Below are positions 37,275 to 49,640 of a stretch of 64,000 nt of DNA, piece by piece (the stretch's first letter is position 1; each line of letters begins with the position of its first letter). Source of the stretch: Antitrichia curtipendula (taxonomy: Eukaryota; Streptophyta; Bryopsida; Hypnales; Leucodontaceae); assembly GCA_951230915.1 (NCBI GenBank), contig OX579642.1, positions 6,200,001 to 6,264,000 on the forward strand, read 5' to 3'. Position numbers and translations under genes: made by a program. The notes beneath the pieces are model-generated. The model was not told the DNA's origin. It searched no databases and worked only from the letters and a program-made list of their open reading frames with translations.

Positions 37275-40200
37275 ATGGGTGGGCGAAGATTTCCTTCCTT
37301 GTTAGCTTCGAGACTCTCCTCGTCGACGCGGGGGCGTTTGCTAACCCCGCGGACGTTTATGACGGAGAAGGATCTGCTGGGAGAGGAGAAGGAGGAGAAG
37401 AAAGCCACCAACAAGCTCAACTTGTTTTCGGCCGTCAATCAGGCGCTTCTCACCGTGCTGGAATCCGATCCAAAGTAAGCTCCTCTTCGCCATATCCAAA
37501 GAATCAGATTTCGAATGGATCTTTTTTTGCGAGGGCGGTTGAAGCCAAGGCATCAGTGACGCTTGCTTGGTTGCATTTCATTGCAGATCGTACGTGTTCG
37601 GCGAAGACGTGGGATTCGGCGGGGTGTTTCGATGTACCACAGGATTACGTGACCGATTCGGAAAGCACCGTGTATTCAACACTCCCCTTTGTGAACAGGT
37701 AAGGCTCAAAGGAAGCTCTCCTTCTCCTCGCCATAGCACGGAATACGAAGCTTACGAATCAGACTTCCTATTGATCATTTTTCATTTGCAATTGCGAACT
37801 GGTTGGTACGGTCCAGTCTCAGACGAAGCTCCCTCTTCGCAATAGCCACGGAAAACGAAGCAACTGCGGGACTGATGAATTAGATTTATTCGTTTGCAAC
37901 TATGTGCAGGCGATTCTAGGGTTTGGAATCGGACTGGCGTCTATGGGCAACCGCGCCATAGCGGAAATCCAATTCGCTGACTACATCTTTCCTGCACTGG
38001 ATCAGGTGCGCATAGCTTTTGTCGACCGAAATTTCATGATCTGTTTGATTGATCACGTTGCGAAGGGTTCGTAAATTAGATGGAGTCAAATTTTATGTCA
38101 CTAGAACAGTGAAGAACACTGCATGTGTTGATAATAAAAAATCCTGAAGCCCAATTTGGGAATCTCGGTCCTGACCGTAAATAAGATGCAACTGAAAGCG
38201 CCGTTCTATATTCGTGGATGTCTCACCTGATGCTGTGATAACTAATTGGCAATCTAGATTGTAAACGAGGCTGCAAAGTATCGGTACCGGAGCGGAAATC
38301 TCTTCAATTGCGGAGGTAAACAAACTCTTCTCTCCTTCCTCAACAGCAATTTTCTGTAACCCTAAAACGATGAGTGGCAACGATTTACAAGGACAGTTGT
38401 ATCCCAATTACAGGCCTGACGGTGCGGGCGCCTTACGGAGCAGTGGGACATGGAGGACACTACCACTCGCAGTCTCCTGAAGCTTTCTTCTGCCATGTCC
38501 CTGGAATCAAGGTCCGTTGTTGCATCCTATTATCTTCCTTTGTATGCTTGTTGTAAGCATCCTGCTCACTTGTTTTAGTTGCAGTTTGTATCTTTGCTTG
38601 CTTTTGAATGCTTGCTGCATGCTTCTTGCTCACTTGCTTTTGTTGCAGTTTGTATCTTGCTTGCTTTTGTTCACATGTGGATCCCTACCTTGGAGCTCGA
38701 TTGTTGAGTTGATGAAGTGGTTGTTTGGAGGCATTCGGCAGGTGGTGATTCCGAGGAGTCCAGCGCAAGCGAAAGGTCTGCTGCTAGCATCGATTCGGGA
38801 TCCCAACCCCGTCGTCTTCTTCGAGCCCAAGGTGCCAAGCTCAACATAATTTAGGGTTTGGGGAACCAGAACTAAAGTTTTGCTATTGTTTTTGTTAGAT
38901 TTTGTTGGGATTGGTTTTGTTGATTTTGTTGGTTTTGCTGGGGCTCTTGTTTCGACCTTCTGAGCTCCTGGATGGTGGGATGGTTGTGGTTGGGAAGATA
39001 GTGGCTGTATCGATTGGCGGTGGAGGACGTTCCTGTGGACGATTATACTCTTCCTCTCTCCAGCGCTGAGGTAAGGACACAATTAGGAGTTACATTATCA
39101 TTACATTTTAGTGAACACGTTGAATTCTGAACTATAATTTATCCCTAGTTTCTTGCATTTCTCATCTCCAATGCTGAATGAATTGGGTTCAACCCTGTTT
39201 GTTGAAAGCTTTAATTGTAGTCCTGAGTCTGAACTTGTCAATCCAATTACTATCCATTTCATTCACATGAAGTGTACAGGAAAAGACTCTTAGTGCATAA
39301 CTCTCAACTATGAATTCTGTAGGTGGGCCCAATTTGAAGCACTTTTTTGAAAAGTAGTGTAGTTAAGCCAACATTAGTTAGGTGGACATTATTACACCTC
39401 TGTAAATGCATAAACCTCTTTTAGTGCTTAGTCCCGGCAACATGTACTAAGAGAGTTTTTTCTTGTAGAAAGTTGGAGGTTCTAATTGGGGTGATCCAAA
39501 CACGCAGGTGATTAGGAAGGGAAGTGACATCACATTGGTAGGGTGGGGGGCACAATTGACGATCATGGAAGAAGCGTGTGAAGAGGCCGCCAAAGAGGCT
39601 GGCATTTCATGTGAGCTCATTGACTTGAGAACGCTCATTCCTTGGGACAAGGAAGTCATTGAAGCTTCCATCAACAAAACAGGCAGACTCTTGGTAAAGA
39701 CATCCCATCCATCCATTAAATTGGAACCAAATTGTTAGTCAATTGGCATGTTTTAACTCTTAGATTATTGGTCCCTTTTGACACCTCAACAATTGTTGTA
39801 AAAGTTGGACTAGCTTACTATTGTTATGTTTACACTTGTTATGTTTATGTTATTGTTATGTCACACTAATAGTGTTGGCACTCTTGTTTCTTCTATTTCT
39901 TCTCCATCAATGTTGTGTAGGAATTGGTGTTGATTTTCATGAAGCGGGTTAGAAGTTGGAGAGCTTTGGTGTTAACATTGACAAACACTAATATCTAACA
40001 AAATTGGAAATCTTTGTAAAGCTTGACCATTATTGGTAGCATTTTAACATTTTAATTTAATAGCATTGGTTTTAGGCCTCTATTTCTTTCTATTGAATTT
40101 TCTTGCCAATGTTGACTTGTTGTATACAATGTTGGAAGATGAAGATTTTGGTGTTTCTATGTGGAACATCTTTTAGATGGAAATCCATTTGGAACTTTAT

Positions 40201-41286
40201 AGTCTTATAGTGTGGTAGATGGATGGTGATGCAGTTGCCTCCTATACAAGTAGAGTGGAGATTTTATGCCTCAAGTGCATTTTGGATTCTTTTACATTTG
40301 TCTTCATGGTTGTAAACTTAAAGTTTCCAAACTTTTTTCTTCTAAGTGGGAGGGAATTGGTGGTAGGTGAGTCATGAGGCACCACTAACAGGAGGATTTG
40401 GGGCAGAAATTGCAGCCTCCATCACCGAGAGCTGCTTCTTGCGAGTACAAACTCTTCTCTCTTTCATTTCAATTTTAGGTCTTAGCACTTGCTTTTCTTT
40501 AACCTTTCAATCTTTTGTACAAACATTGAAAATTTATAGTTTTGGGTTCTAAATTAGATTTAAATGACATGTCACAAAATGACATCATGTTTGAAAACAA
40601 AAAGATCAAGAAATGTGTAGTTTATGATCAATGTGATTTGATTGATGATCTAGGAGTTAGTTTTGTTAATTCTTATTTCTTGGTTTCATGCATCAATCAT
40701 TGAGACTAATAATCTAATTTGGTTAGTGAATTCTTAATCAACTATTGTTGTTATTTGGTTGAGTGTATTGTTATAAAATACTTCATTTTTTGAGAGCATT
40801 TTGAATGTTTGGCAATTAAAGAGTCTTTGTGTGGCACTTGGTTTCAGTTGGAGGCACCTGTTTCACGAGTTTGTGGCCTTGACACCCCATTTCCTTTGGT
40901 GTTTGAACCTTTCTATATGCCCTCAAAGAACAAGGTACAAGCTCTACAACCTTGGAATTGTTGAATCATCAAACAACTTTTACATTTTATGTTATGTATG
41001 TCTTTTATGATCATTAGTGCTTTAATTGTCAATTAGTAAAAATATCATAGTTTTCTTAAGTTCAACCTTCATAAATAGAAGTAAGCTGGATCTTAAAAAT
41101 TCATCCAATTATTTTTTGATGTTTAAAATAAAATAAAATTTAAAGATCCTTTTTCTATTGTAGCTTTTTTTATAATCAAAGTGGTTTCAGTGAAGATGAA
41201 AGAGGTCATTGTAGTCATTTAATGATTAAATTTTATTTTATTTTGGATAGATATTGGACGCTATCAAGGCCTCGGTGAACTTTTGA
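37275..41286 (+). CDS. BCKDHB: Branched-chain 2-oxoacid dehydrogenase E1 beta subunit
   Basis: Beta subunit of the thiamin-diphosphate E1 component that oxidatively decarboxylates the oxoacids of leucine, isoleucine and valine in mitochondria; it works as an alpha2-beta2 tetramer with an E1 alpha encoded elsewhere. Exons: 37275-37474, 37587-37698, 37910-38005, 38258-38315, 38414-38511, 38742-38831, 39002-39070, 39508-39693, 40367-40444, 40848-40934, 41251-41286; 1110 nt, 369 aa, all GT-AG and in phase. The Arg/Ser-rich N-terminus ([18 protein letters not shown]) fits a mitochondrial presequence. Conserved blocks: [91 protein letters not shown] and [14 protein letters not shown]. This pattern separates it from pyruvate dehydrogenase beta. 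The length is near the plant form (about 358 aa). Intron 7 holds a mobile element; a broken partial copy lies at 24735-25318. Confidence 0.95.
38555..38680 (+). repeat. Tandem duplication inside BCKDHB intron 5
   Basis: GTTGCAGTTTGTATCTT.GC occurs twice about 67 bp apart, each followed by TTGCTTTTG. The partial gene copy at 24735-25318 has a single version, so the duplication is specific to the intact gene. It also repeats a plausible 3' splice-site context inside the intron. Confidence 0.7.
39271..39472. mobile_element. Short inverted-repeat element in BCKDHB intron 7 (empty-site relative)
   Basis: The left end GTGTACAGGAAAAGACTCTT is mirrored at the right (AAGAGAGTTTTTTCTTGTAGA). The interior aligns with both flanks of copy D at 28296-28371 and 29583-29722: GTAGGTGGGCCCAATTT, then TTAGGTGG.CATT.AT.ACACCTCT, then ATGCATAAACCTCT.TTAG. 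It ends 36 bases before exon 8. Confidence 0.7.
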
Positions 41287-42157
41287 TACAAGGTCATGGC
41301 CCAAAACTGGTTGATGAGTGGTGAAGAGCAAACAAGATTGTGCTACTAAACTTTCAATAAAAGTTTACGAGTATGAAGAATATGTATAAACTTCGCAATA
41401 TTTGATGAGAAACTATTTGAATGTGATCAAACTACTAAAGTTGAAATGAGATTTTTGAGATTTTCACTTATTGAAACTTTGATCATCAAGGTTCAATTGC
41501 TATAGAAGAACATTGTTTTTAAATCATAATTCAAAAGAAACTTTAATGTTTAAGATAGTTTTGTGCATTTAGCCACTATTTGAGTTGCTTCAATCAATTT
41601 TATATACATTGTCAAATTGTTTATATCTTTAAGCTCATTCCACAACAAATATCTTCATAAAAAATTGAAGCTATAAAATATATAAAAATATATAATAAAA
41701 TTACTGTTAGTATACAAATTCTATGGTTTGATATTTTGCAAAAACAAAAACTTTTGCAGGCTATAATGCTATATTATACCCAAAACATTGATTCCAACTA
41801 TTGTTATTAGACTTGAAGATGTGTATGCTTTAGTTTTTACCTCCTCGTTGTCTACCATTACCTCCACCATTGCATGACCTTTGGTTGTTGTCACTGATGT
41901 CACTATTGTTGAATTTTCCATTAATTGCCACCAGTGCAAGGTCCTCCATTTTTGCCACCATTGATATTATTATTGCTACTATAGTTATCAAAATTATTAG
42001 CGTCAATAGTTATATTGGATTTGTCTCTATAGCGACCACATGTGCCATTGCTTGACCTTTAGTTTTTGACATTGTTCCCACCATTCCACTGTTATCTCTA
42101 CCATTTCCACCATTATGAGATCTTCCATTGTTGCCACCTCTACCATTATTATTGTTG
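41287..42157. other. Downstream of BCKDHB; Asn/Gly-coding repeat patch
   Basis: The 3' end of BCKDHB must lie here. From about 41850 the plus strand is a loose repeat of CCATT(A/G)(T/C)(T/C) and TTGTTG; on the minus strand it reads as Asn/Gly/Arg-rich peptide (NNNNGRGGNNGRSHNGGNGR). This could be a relic of a retroelement gag-like or hinge region or simple sequence. It is cut on its right by copy B. Confidence 0.4.
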
Positions 42158-42161
42158 TTAA

Positions 42162-43096
42162 CCCCTAAAGGACCAAACACCGTTTTTTGACAACATAGTG
42201 ATTTTGGGCAGCTCACTATGACCAGAATTTTTCTTTTTTTTCTTTGAAATTTTCACATAAGATGTGCCCGAGGAGTAGCTTTAAGGTCCAACAATTTTCA
42301 TAACTTTTGACTACATGGTTAAAAAGTTATTGTATGATATGTCATTTTCATTGTTAGGCGGGCAGCCGGGGCAGCAAAAAAAACTTCTTTAAAAATCACT
42401 TTTAAAAAAAACTAAAATTTGAAATTGGTTCTTTAGATTTATATGTACGTGGGAGGCTTTGAATCATTCCATTTTGATCAATGAGTCAAAAGTTATGAGG
42501 ATTCTTAGTTTGAGGGTAGTTATGGAATCTCTACTCTAAAATAAACTTTGAAGTCCTTTATTTAACTCGGTTTTCAATATTTTTGAAAAAAAATAAAAAC
42601 ATTGGGTGTAGATTGTTTATTACAACATTACAATCGTTGGGATTGGCATTTTTCAATTTCATAAATAAATTCTTGACAATTTAGTGTTTTGAATCATTCT
42701 CTACCTCTTCCTACTTATTATTTTTTTCCTATATGTTGTACAATTCCAAATGATCTGAAATTTTTCAAGCATGTAGCCAACTTGCCTTGAAGAATAAATC
42801 CAAAGAGTAACCATCATTTTGGACATTTTTTCATACAAATGTGACCTTGTGGAGGGCAGCTGCCCGTTTTTTCGCAGGGACAAAAAAAGGATTTTTGTCA
42901 ATTCAAACGCTATTATCTTGCAATCCACTTGGTGGAAAATTCTGAAATTTTTTCCACATCTTCTTAAACAAGTTTAATACAAGATCCTATGGCTACAAGT
43001 GTCCAAAAATGTTTTTTTTCTAAAATTTGGCACTAGTGTTAGAAATGGCAGTTCTGGAGCGATTTTGGTGAAAACATAGTCAAAAACCTTTAGGGG
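42162..43096. mobile_element. TTAA-flanked non-autonomous element, copy B (935 bp)
   Basis: TTAA at 42158-42161 and 43097-43100. Starts CCCCTAAAGGACCAAACACC and ends CCTTTAGGGG. Same length as A and C, oriented as C. It differs from C at scattered single bases only, for example GAGGAGTAGC for AAGGAGTAGC near 42270 and TTTAATACAAG for TTTACTACAAG near 42973. Confidence 0.87.
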
Positions 43097-43100
43097 TTAA

Positions 43101-43489
43101 AGGCACTTCTTTTGAAGGTACTATTGACACTATTGCTACCAAATTTATAGGTATAAGTAGAAGTATCAACATTTATAGTTGATATTTGAGGAAGATTCCT
43201 TGCAGCAATTGGTTGCATTGAAGTTTGATGGATAATCAACAATAGAGCAAATGAAATAAGACTTGAGAACTCAATGAAAGCTGTAACAACAAATTAAATC
43301 TGTAACGAACCCAAAACAAAAGAATGTATTTGTACAAAATGAAATTATATTGTATATGCTTGCAATACAACTTTGTATACCATATTATCTTTTCATATAT
43401 TTTCATTTTTAAATGGATAATTTTAATTTTTTTATCATAATTTTAATTTTATTAAATAATGTTTATAATTAAAAATATAATGTGTACAG
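43101..43489. other. Spacer
   Basis: AT-rich, with no recognisable feature. The first part may continue the sequence interrupted by copy B. Confidence 0.4.
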
Positions 43490-45600
43490 TTGATTAAATT
43501 TTTTTTTAATGTGAATTGCAATCCATTCGTAAAATTAGGTTGTTTAGTTTTGTTTGTTTGTTTGTTACAATGTTGTACATCTCCCAGTAGCATTCCTTAT
43601 ATCGTTGGAAAACTCTCTATGAAGAGGGGTTCATGGACTTTGTTTTGTGGTGTTTGGACCTACGATGTAAGAATTATTGAATTTTCAAAAAAATTTGAAT
43701 TAAAAAATTAAAAAATTGAATCAAATTATCTTTTATTTTGATTGTGGCAATAGTCAGGGCACACTAGTTTACACCATAAATTAGGTTTTTTATTTTTGTT
43801 TTGTTTATTTGTTTAATATAGTGAGATCTAAAAAACCATGAGTCTTCGGCCACATTCTTAGAATTGTTGGAAAGTTCTCCATGATAAAGGGTGTATAGAC
43901 TTTGTTTTGTGGTGTTTGGACCTATATTGTGAAAGTTATGGATTCTTAAGTATTTTTAAATTAAAAAATTGAATTAATTTTTATTTTATTTGAAAAAAAC
44001 TAACTTTCACATTGCATGTTCAAACTCTACAAAAAAAAGCTCTTGCATTCCTTTGTGCATAAAACTTTTTCTTTATATCAAGAATGCAATCTTTCACATT
44101 ACAGCAAACTAGAGGTGCATGGACTTTGTTTTATGGCATTTAAACTCACCATATAAAAGATATTGAATTTAAAATTTTTTATGAATTAAGAATTTATTAT
44201 TTTTATTATTTTTATTATTTTATATTATACTATCCCTTGAAAAGATGCAAGCAAGTCTTGTTCCTAAAATTTTCCCCTTTAGAAAAATCCAAAGTCGTTG
44301 ATGTGTTTAAAAATAATTTATTCTCCTTTCCCATGTTGTCAATCTTAATTGCACAAAAAAACTAAAACTAAATGAGATGTGAATACTGAAGGAGGCCAAA
44401 TGGAAGAGAGAAGGAGCAATTCATGTCCGCGTGAATGTCAACATTAGTGGTAGATTGGCTCATTGTGCAATGACGCCTATGGGCTTGCTGACAAAATAAT
44501 TGTCTTAGGAAGAAACATCCTTCCCAATCTTTTGACTTGCATGATCGTCTCCAAATAAGCATTCATGGATAGATTATTTCTCTTTGCAAGCAATATTTGA
44601 AGTTTTATTGCTTTTGGATGTCATTTTTAATGCATCATATAGTTGAGTCATGTGGTTTGTTGCATTTTCTTATTGTGCAAGACGACTAAGCTCAGTCTTT
44701 ACTGAAGAGACAAAGCAAAATACAAAAAATGGGCTAAAGATGAAATAGAGAGTTTCAAGGATTCTTATAAGTTTTCAACTTCTATTTGCTTCAGTAGGAG
44801 CCAACTAATTGTTGTTTTGTAGTCCACTTAAAATTCAATCATTTTGATATTATTTTCAAAAGTAGTCAACCGGCTTGATGCATGTAGAAGAGGATTATGT
44901 AATGCAATGTTTGATTAGTCAATTTACACTATTACATGTAATGTTTGGAGGTGAATTGGGAGAATTAGGGTTTAGAAATTTGTATCTTAATATGTGAAGG
45001 TGTTGATGCTTTGGATTGCGGTGGAATGGAAATGGACGAACAATTTCAAGAGCCAGAAGGGGACAAAGAAGGAGAAGAACTTATGAGATTGAAGAAAAAG
45101 TTGTTGAAGAGATTAGGTTTTAGGATTAAATGTAAAAGTTTTATATTTAGAAGAAAAATACATAGTCAAAATGGATAAATTTGTACAAATTTTTTACGAC
45201 CAATAGAAAATTGACATGTGTACCTTTCTCATAAACCATTGGTTTTTTTTTATTGTTTTGACATGGTTTGTTACTATCACCTCAAAATTATTTTTATTTT
45301 TATTTTACATTATACTATGGCATGGACATAGTGCACATTAGCCTATATCTTAAATTAGCTTGAATTTTTTAAGGTACATTTATTTTATTTGTTATGTTAA
45401 GATCTCCAAGACCGTGCATCTTTTGGTCGCATATATAGTACTATTAGAAAGCTCTCTACAAGAAGGATTGCATGGGCTTTGATTTGTGGCATTTGGATAT
45501 ATACAGTAAAAAAAAATATTGAATTCTAAAAAAATTATGAATTAAAAATTTAGAAAATTAATTTTACTTTTATTTTGGTTGTAGCAATGGCATAGGACAC
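43490..45600. repeat. Dispersed degenerate repeat, about 220-260 bp unit
   Basis: The phrase (T/G)GACTTTGTTTTGTGGTGTTTGGACCTA and variants occurs near 43634, 43896, 44119 and 45471. Each is preceded by a GGAAA(G/A)(C/T)TCTC..TG..AAG line and followed by an ATTGAATT.T...AATTAAAAAATT line. Identity between units is moderate. Non-repeat spacer at 44230-45330 shows nothing else I can name. Confidence 0.55.
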
Positions 45601-47142
45601 ACTAGTAGGTAGTTTCTAAAGCTTCCATTACCTAGGTTGTAATTGCTGAAGTCTTTTACCATGTAAAGATAGGCCCATGATCAGTAATTTAAAGCTTCAA
45701 TTGTCATCACTTTGTTTGTTGCCATTTTGCAACTAGATATGAATAAAAAATTTGAAGTTATTTTTCAAAAATGAAGTCATATGTATAATACAAGTTATAC
45801 AATTTTCAAATTTTTTGAAAAAAATTTGAAATTACTTTGAATTCTTTAAGAAAAAAATGAAAAAAATTCTTATCATTTACAAAATATTCTACAAAATATG
45901 AAAATTTCAACATAGTAGTATACCATAGTATAGAACGCTATAGTGTAACCAAAATTACCGTGTCATTCTAAAATTGAAAAATGAACAAACCATGGTTTTA
46001 GGCCTAAAGTTTATATTGTTATAAAATATTGAAATATATAAATTTAAAAAAAAATTACAATTAAAGTAGAAACTAAACTTGATAAGCTTCATTGCATTAG
46101 TAGGACTCAAATTCAAAAAACATAATTTTTATGGCTTAAATTCACATAAAGAGAAAATAGCAAAAAATCACAAAAATACACTATAAGGGTGATCCATGGA
46201 TTGAGCATCTTTTCTTTAGAAAAATCAATAAGATTATAATGAGGGACTTTGCAATACTAATAATTGAAAATGTACTCAATTAACCTCCAAATAAATAAAT
46301 AAGATGAAAACTAAAATGTTTTTTCATCTTATAGTGCAAAGTGAAGTCATCCATTGGACACTTAGTGTTTGCAGCAACGCTATAGGGTTAAGATCTTTGC
46401 ATCTAAATTGATGATTGTGCTTTTGTCAACTCAATAGTGTCTTTTGAATTATTCATATGTTTTTATTTATTTATATAAAAATAAAGTCTGGTAAGTTTAA
46501 ATTCAAATATAGTTATATCATCATATACAACAAAAGATGTTTATGGAGGACATTGAAATTAAATTAAGTAAAGCATTATCAAGCATTATCATAAAATGCA
46601 AATTTATAAATCGCACTAATATGGAAATTTATGGTATTTTAGATAAAAATAAAATGGTATATATCATGTTCATACTATTTTAAAAAGTGAATTGTCATTT
46701 AACTTTCATCTAAATTTTTACTCAAATTAAACTATTTTCATCTAAAATCATTGAAATTAGTCTCAAATATTCAAGCTCTTGCACCATTTGAATTAACGTG
46801 TCAGTTTTTATTTCTATTTATACCTTGAGAAGATTTAAAGTTAATTAGATTTGTTTGTTACATCTATCAATTTATTTTCATTGTAATTGGTATAAAAAAT
46901 CATACCAATTATAATTTTTCACAAAATTGATTCATAATACATTACATTGATAGACAATATATAATCTCACCACGTAATAAAAAATGAAAACAATTATGGT
47001 GCATGTAAATGCACCCTTTTGAATTCACCTTTTCTATCAATTCAAACATTGGAGGTATAGAATGAAAGATAGAGGCTTGAATTGATCATGAATTCATCCA
47101 ACTTTGAAAGTTCCTTGAGAAACAAAGTAAAATAGATTCTAT
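45601..47142. other. AT-rich spacer
   Basis: Very AT-rich, with many short A/T runs. No gene or repeat boundary seen. Confidence 0.5.
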
Positions 47143-47695
47143 AAAGGTAAACTAGTCTATGAGAAGCAAAATGAATGGTTTGCCTTGTTAAAATTACTGA
47201 AATTAAATTTTTTTTTTCCATATATAGACATTGTGAAAAATAAAGAAAACAATTGAAATTTTTATGTTTTGACAAAGTATGAATTTATTATGAATTTTTA
47301 AAGTGTGCTATCTAATTGACCTAAAATAATTTCTAGACTACCCCAAAACTATCCCAACTGGCAAAAAGTGTATCCATATTTGTCATCTTATCACCTAAAG
47401 CAATCTCAATATTTTCTGATATGGCCACAATATTTCCTAACATGTTCACAATATGAAGGAACAAAAAATCACTTCTTGAGAAGAATTAACTTTAAAAAAC
47501 TTTAGAAGTTCATAAAGCAATCACTATTAACTCCATCACCATCACCCAAAACATTGATTTTGGCCACTAACCAACCTAATGAAGTCCTAATTTCATTTAA
47601 TAGAAAAAATCTGTTATGGATTGATGTAAGAATATAATGAATAATTTCCTAGATGCATTGAGTAGTTTGTTTATCATAGGCTGGTGGTGTTCACT
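47143..47695. mobile_element. Inverted-repeat element, uninterrupted relative of 25700-27164
   Basis: Its ends (AAAGGTAAACTAGTCTATGA; ATCATAGGCTGGTGGTGTTCAC) correspond to the ends of the 25700-27164 element. Interior phrases match on both sides of the point where that copy holds the 935-bp insertion, including TCATCTTA(C/T)CACCTAA.GCA and GGCCACTAACCAACCTAAT. It carries no nested element. Confidence 0.6.
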
Positions 47696-48590
47696 ATTTT
47701 TTACTATTTGTTTAATAGTGCTAGCCACTGTTGTCTCTTGTTGACCTAGTTGGGTTTCTTGCCTGACATCCAAGTGTGCATTGAGTTGGCCGGTTTTTTA
47801 TCCAAAGTAATTCCTTGTGGTAACTACGCAATGTTTTGGACACAATGTTTTGGCGCAGGTGCTCTGTGATCCATGGAGCATGCATAGTAACCCATATCTT
47901 ATAGGTGGTAGATGCATATACCATGCATCATGGGACATGGCCTTGTGTTTCCCTCTAGTGTTAGTGTTTTGTCCCTGTAATCCAAGCCAATATTATGGTT
48001 TTTGGAAGCTAGGATTTAGTTAGGATTTAGGCGCTTTATGTTTTTTACATTTTGCTTCATTCAAGATAGTTGTTTTGGTTTTGTTCTCTCAATGTTACAA
48101 TGGTTGAGGGTTGAGGGAAAGCTATGTTTTGTTGCTAATTGTGTGCATATTGCTGAGGGGAAGGTTTAGAGAGATGTTGTAGAGTGCAATCTGTGCTTGT
48201 GAGTGGTGGTTTTATGCTTGAGAGCTCTATATTGTATGGTTTAATTGGAGAATATTTTCACAGAATGTGGTTTCAAGCTACTATGTATTTTGCATTGTGA
48301 TCATATGCTTGTTTTTGCATACACATGAGTCACTATTGGAAATGTACATCTAAGGACCACGGGTACTTTTAAGTTGGCATGGCAGATTCGGAAGGTTATC
48401 TATAGCTTGTGTATCACTTGCATTCATTCACATAGACTCTAGCCTAAATTCTGGAGGCGATGTTTCCTAGGAAGACTTTTACAAGGACCAATTCCAGATG
48501 CAACTTATTATCATTGAGGCAAAGATGTAGTTACATCCTCCCAATTCCCAAAGGTCCCATCGGAAGAACAAACTTGCTTTGGGAGCTAAG
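47696..48590. other. Spacer
   Basis: Moderately AT-rich. Short open stretches at 47817-48023 (plus) and 47721-47924 (minus) overlap and have no recognisable protein. An open stretch at 48460-48675 is likewise unassigned. Confidence 0.4.
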
Positions 48591-49640
48591 TAAGACCACT
48601 AGAAGAAAAATTTGTCCACCACAACTGGCTGAAATGCAACTAAGTGTCCTATACAACTATCATGCGCTTATATAGCCGTCTCTATTTGCACCAAATTCTT
48701 ATGTCGTTGTTTGCGTCATTGCTTTACATCATTAGTACCATATTTTAGTTGCAAAGTAGTTGTAGAATGAAGTGGATATATTGTTTTAGTCGCAAAGGAG
48801 TCATAGAATGAAGTGTAGGATTATGAAAGTTGTAACAAAGTTTGAATTTAGAATGAATGTGAATTATTCTCCATCCAATATTTGTTATAGTTGTCAATGT
48901 GGACTAGTCCACATTGTATAATATCCACCATGTTGATTTGTAGTCGCAAAATAAGACTAGGAAATTATTAGACAACAACTACAACTATAAGATGACAATA
49001 GTCGTTTCCTAATTGTTTTCAAATCATTTTCTAATTGTCTTATATCAATTGTCCCATATCAATTGTTAAGAGTACCATTAGGTTGGACATATAGGACTTG
49101 TAAATAGTTGTATCTTTATATAATGAGTTATGTTAATAGAATTCTAAGATTTCTAGAATTTGTAAATTTTTACATTTTGTAGGTTTTAACATATTGTAAA
49201 TTTGAAATCAACAAATTTTACAAGTCGCAAATGGATCACTAATAAGTTGCAATGAAATCACTGACAAGTTACAAACAAGTCACAGATGAGTTGCAAATGA
49301 GTCATAGACAAGTCGCAAGGAAGTTACAAATGAGCTGCAAATGAGTTACAAACAAGTCACAATGAAGTTGGAAACAAGTCATAAATTAATTGCAAATGAG
49401 TTGCCAATAAGTTGTACAACTCATCGACTGAGTGATCAACCTTATGTGGCAGTAAACACCACATAAGCAACCACGTCATAAAGCACATGGATGAAGTTCC
49501 AAATAAAATGGCCTATTCATAAACAACATCGTTTTGCCTTGCAACTACGATACAACTAGAATACTCATCTACAACAACTAGGGACCTCCACATTCTCACT
49601 AGTCCAAAATGTCCAATACAATCCAAAAACTAGTTGATCT
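48590..49640. mobile_element. Possible CACTA-type element remnant with repeated subterminal motif
   Basis: CCACTAGAAGAAAAATTTGTC at about 48596 resembles a decayed CACTACAAGAAA end. Within 49200-49440 a 12-bp motif of the form (A/G)AGT(C/T)(A/G)CAA(A/G)(T/G)GA recurs more than ten times (AGTTGCAAATGAGTCATAGA, AGTCGCAAGGAAGTTACAAA and so on), and related GTCGCAAAG.AGT copies occur near 48750-48800 and 48930. No transposase seen. The right end is undefined. Confidence 0.4.

Noticed and set aside
38517..38849. Open stretch through BCKDHB intron 5 and exon 6
   Set aside because: Intron read-through; splicing at 38511/38742 gives the conserved protein.
42010..42216. Asn/Gly-rich protein on the minus strand
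   Set aside because: It crosses into the end of element copy B and comes from a simple repeat; no conserved domain.
48460..48675. Possible leucine-rich repeat kinase fragment (GPIPDAT-like)
   Set aside because: One short phrase only; neighbouring sequence has no repeat or kinase character.
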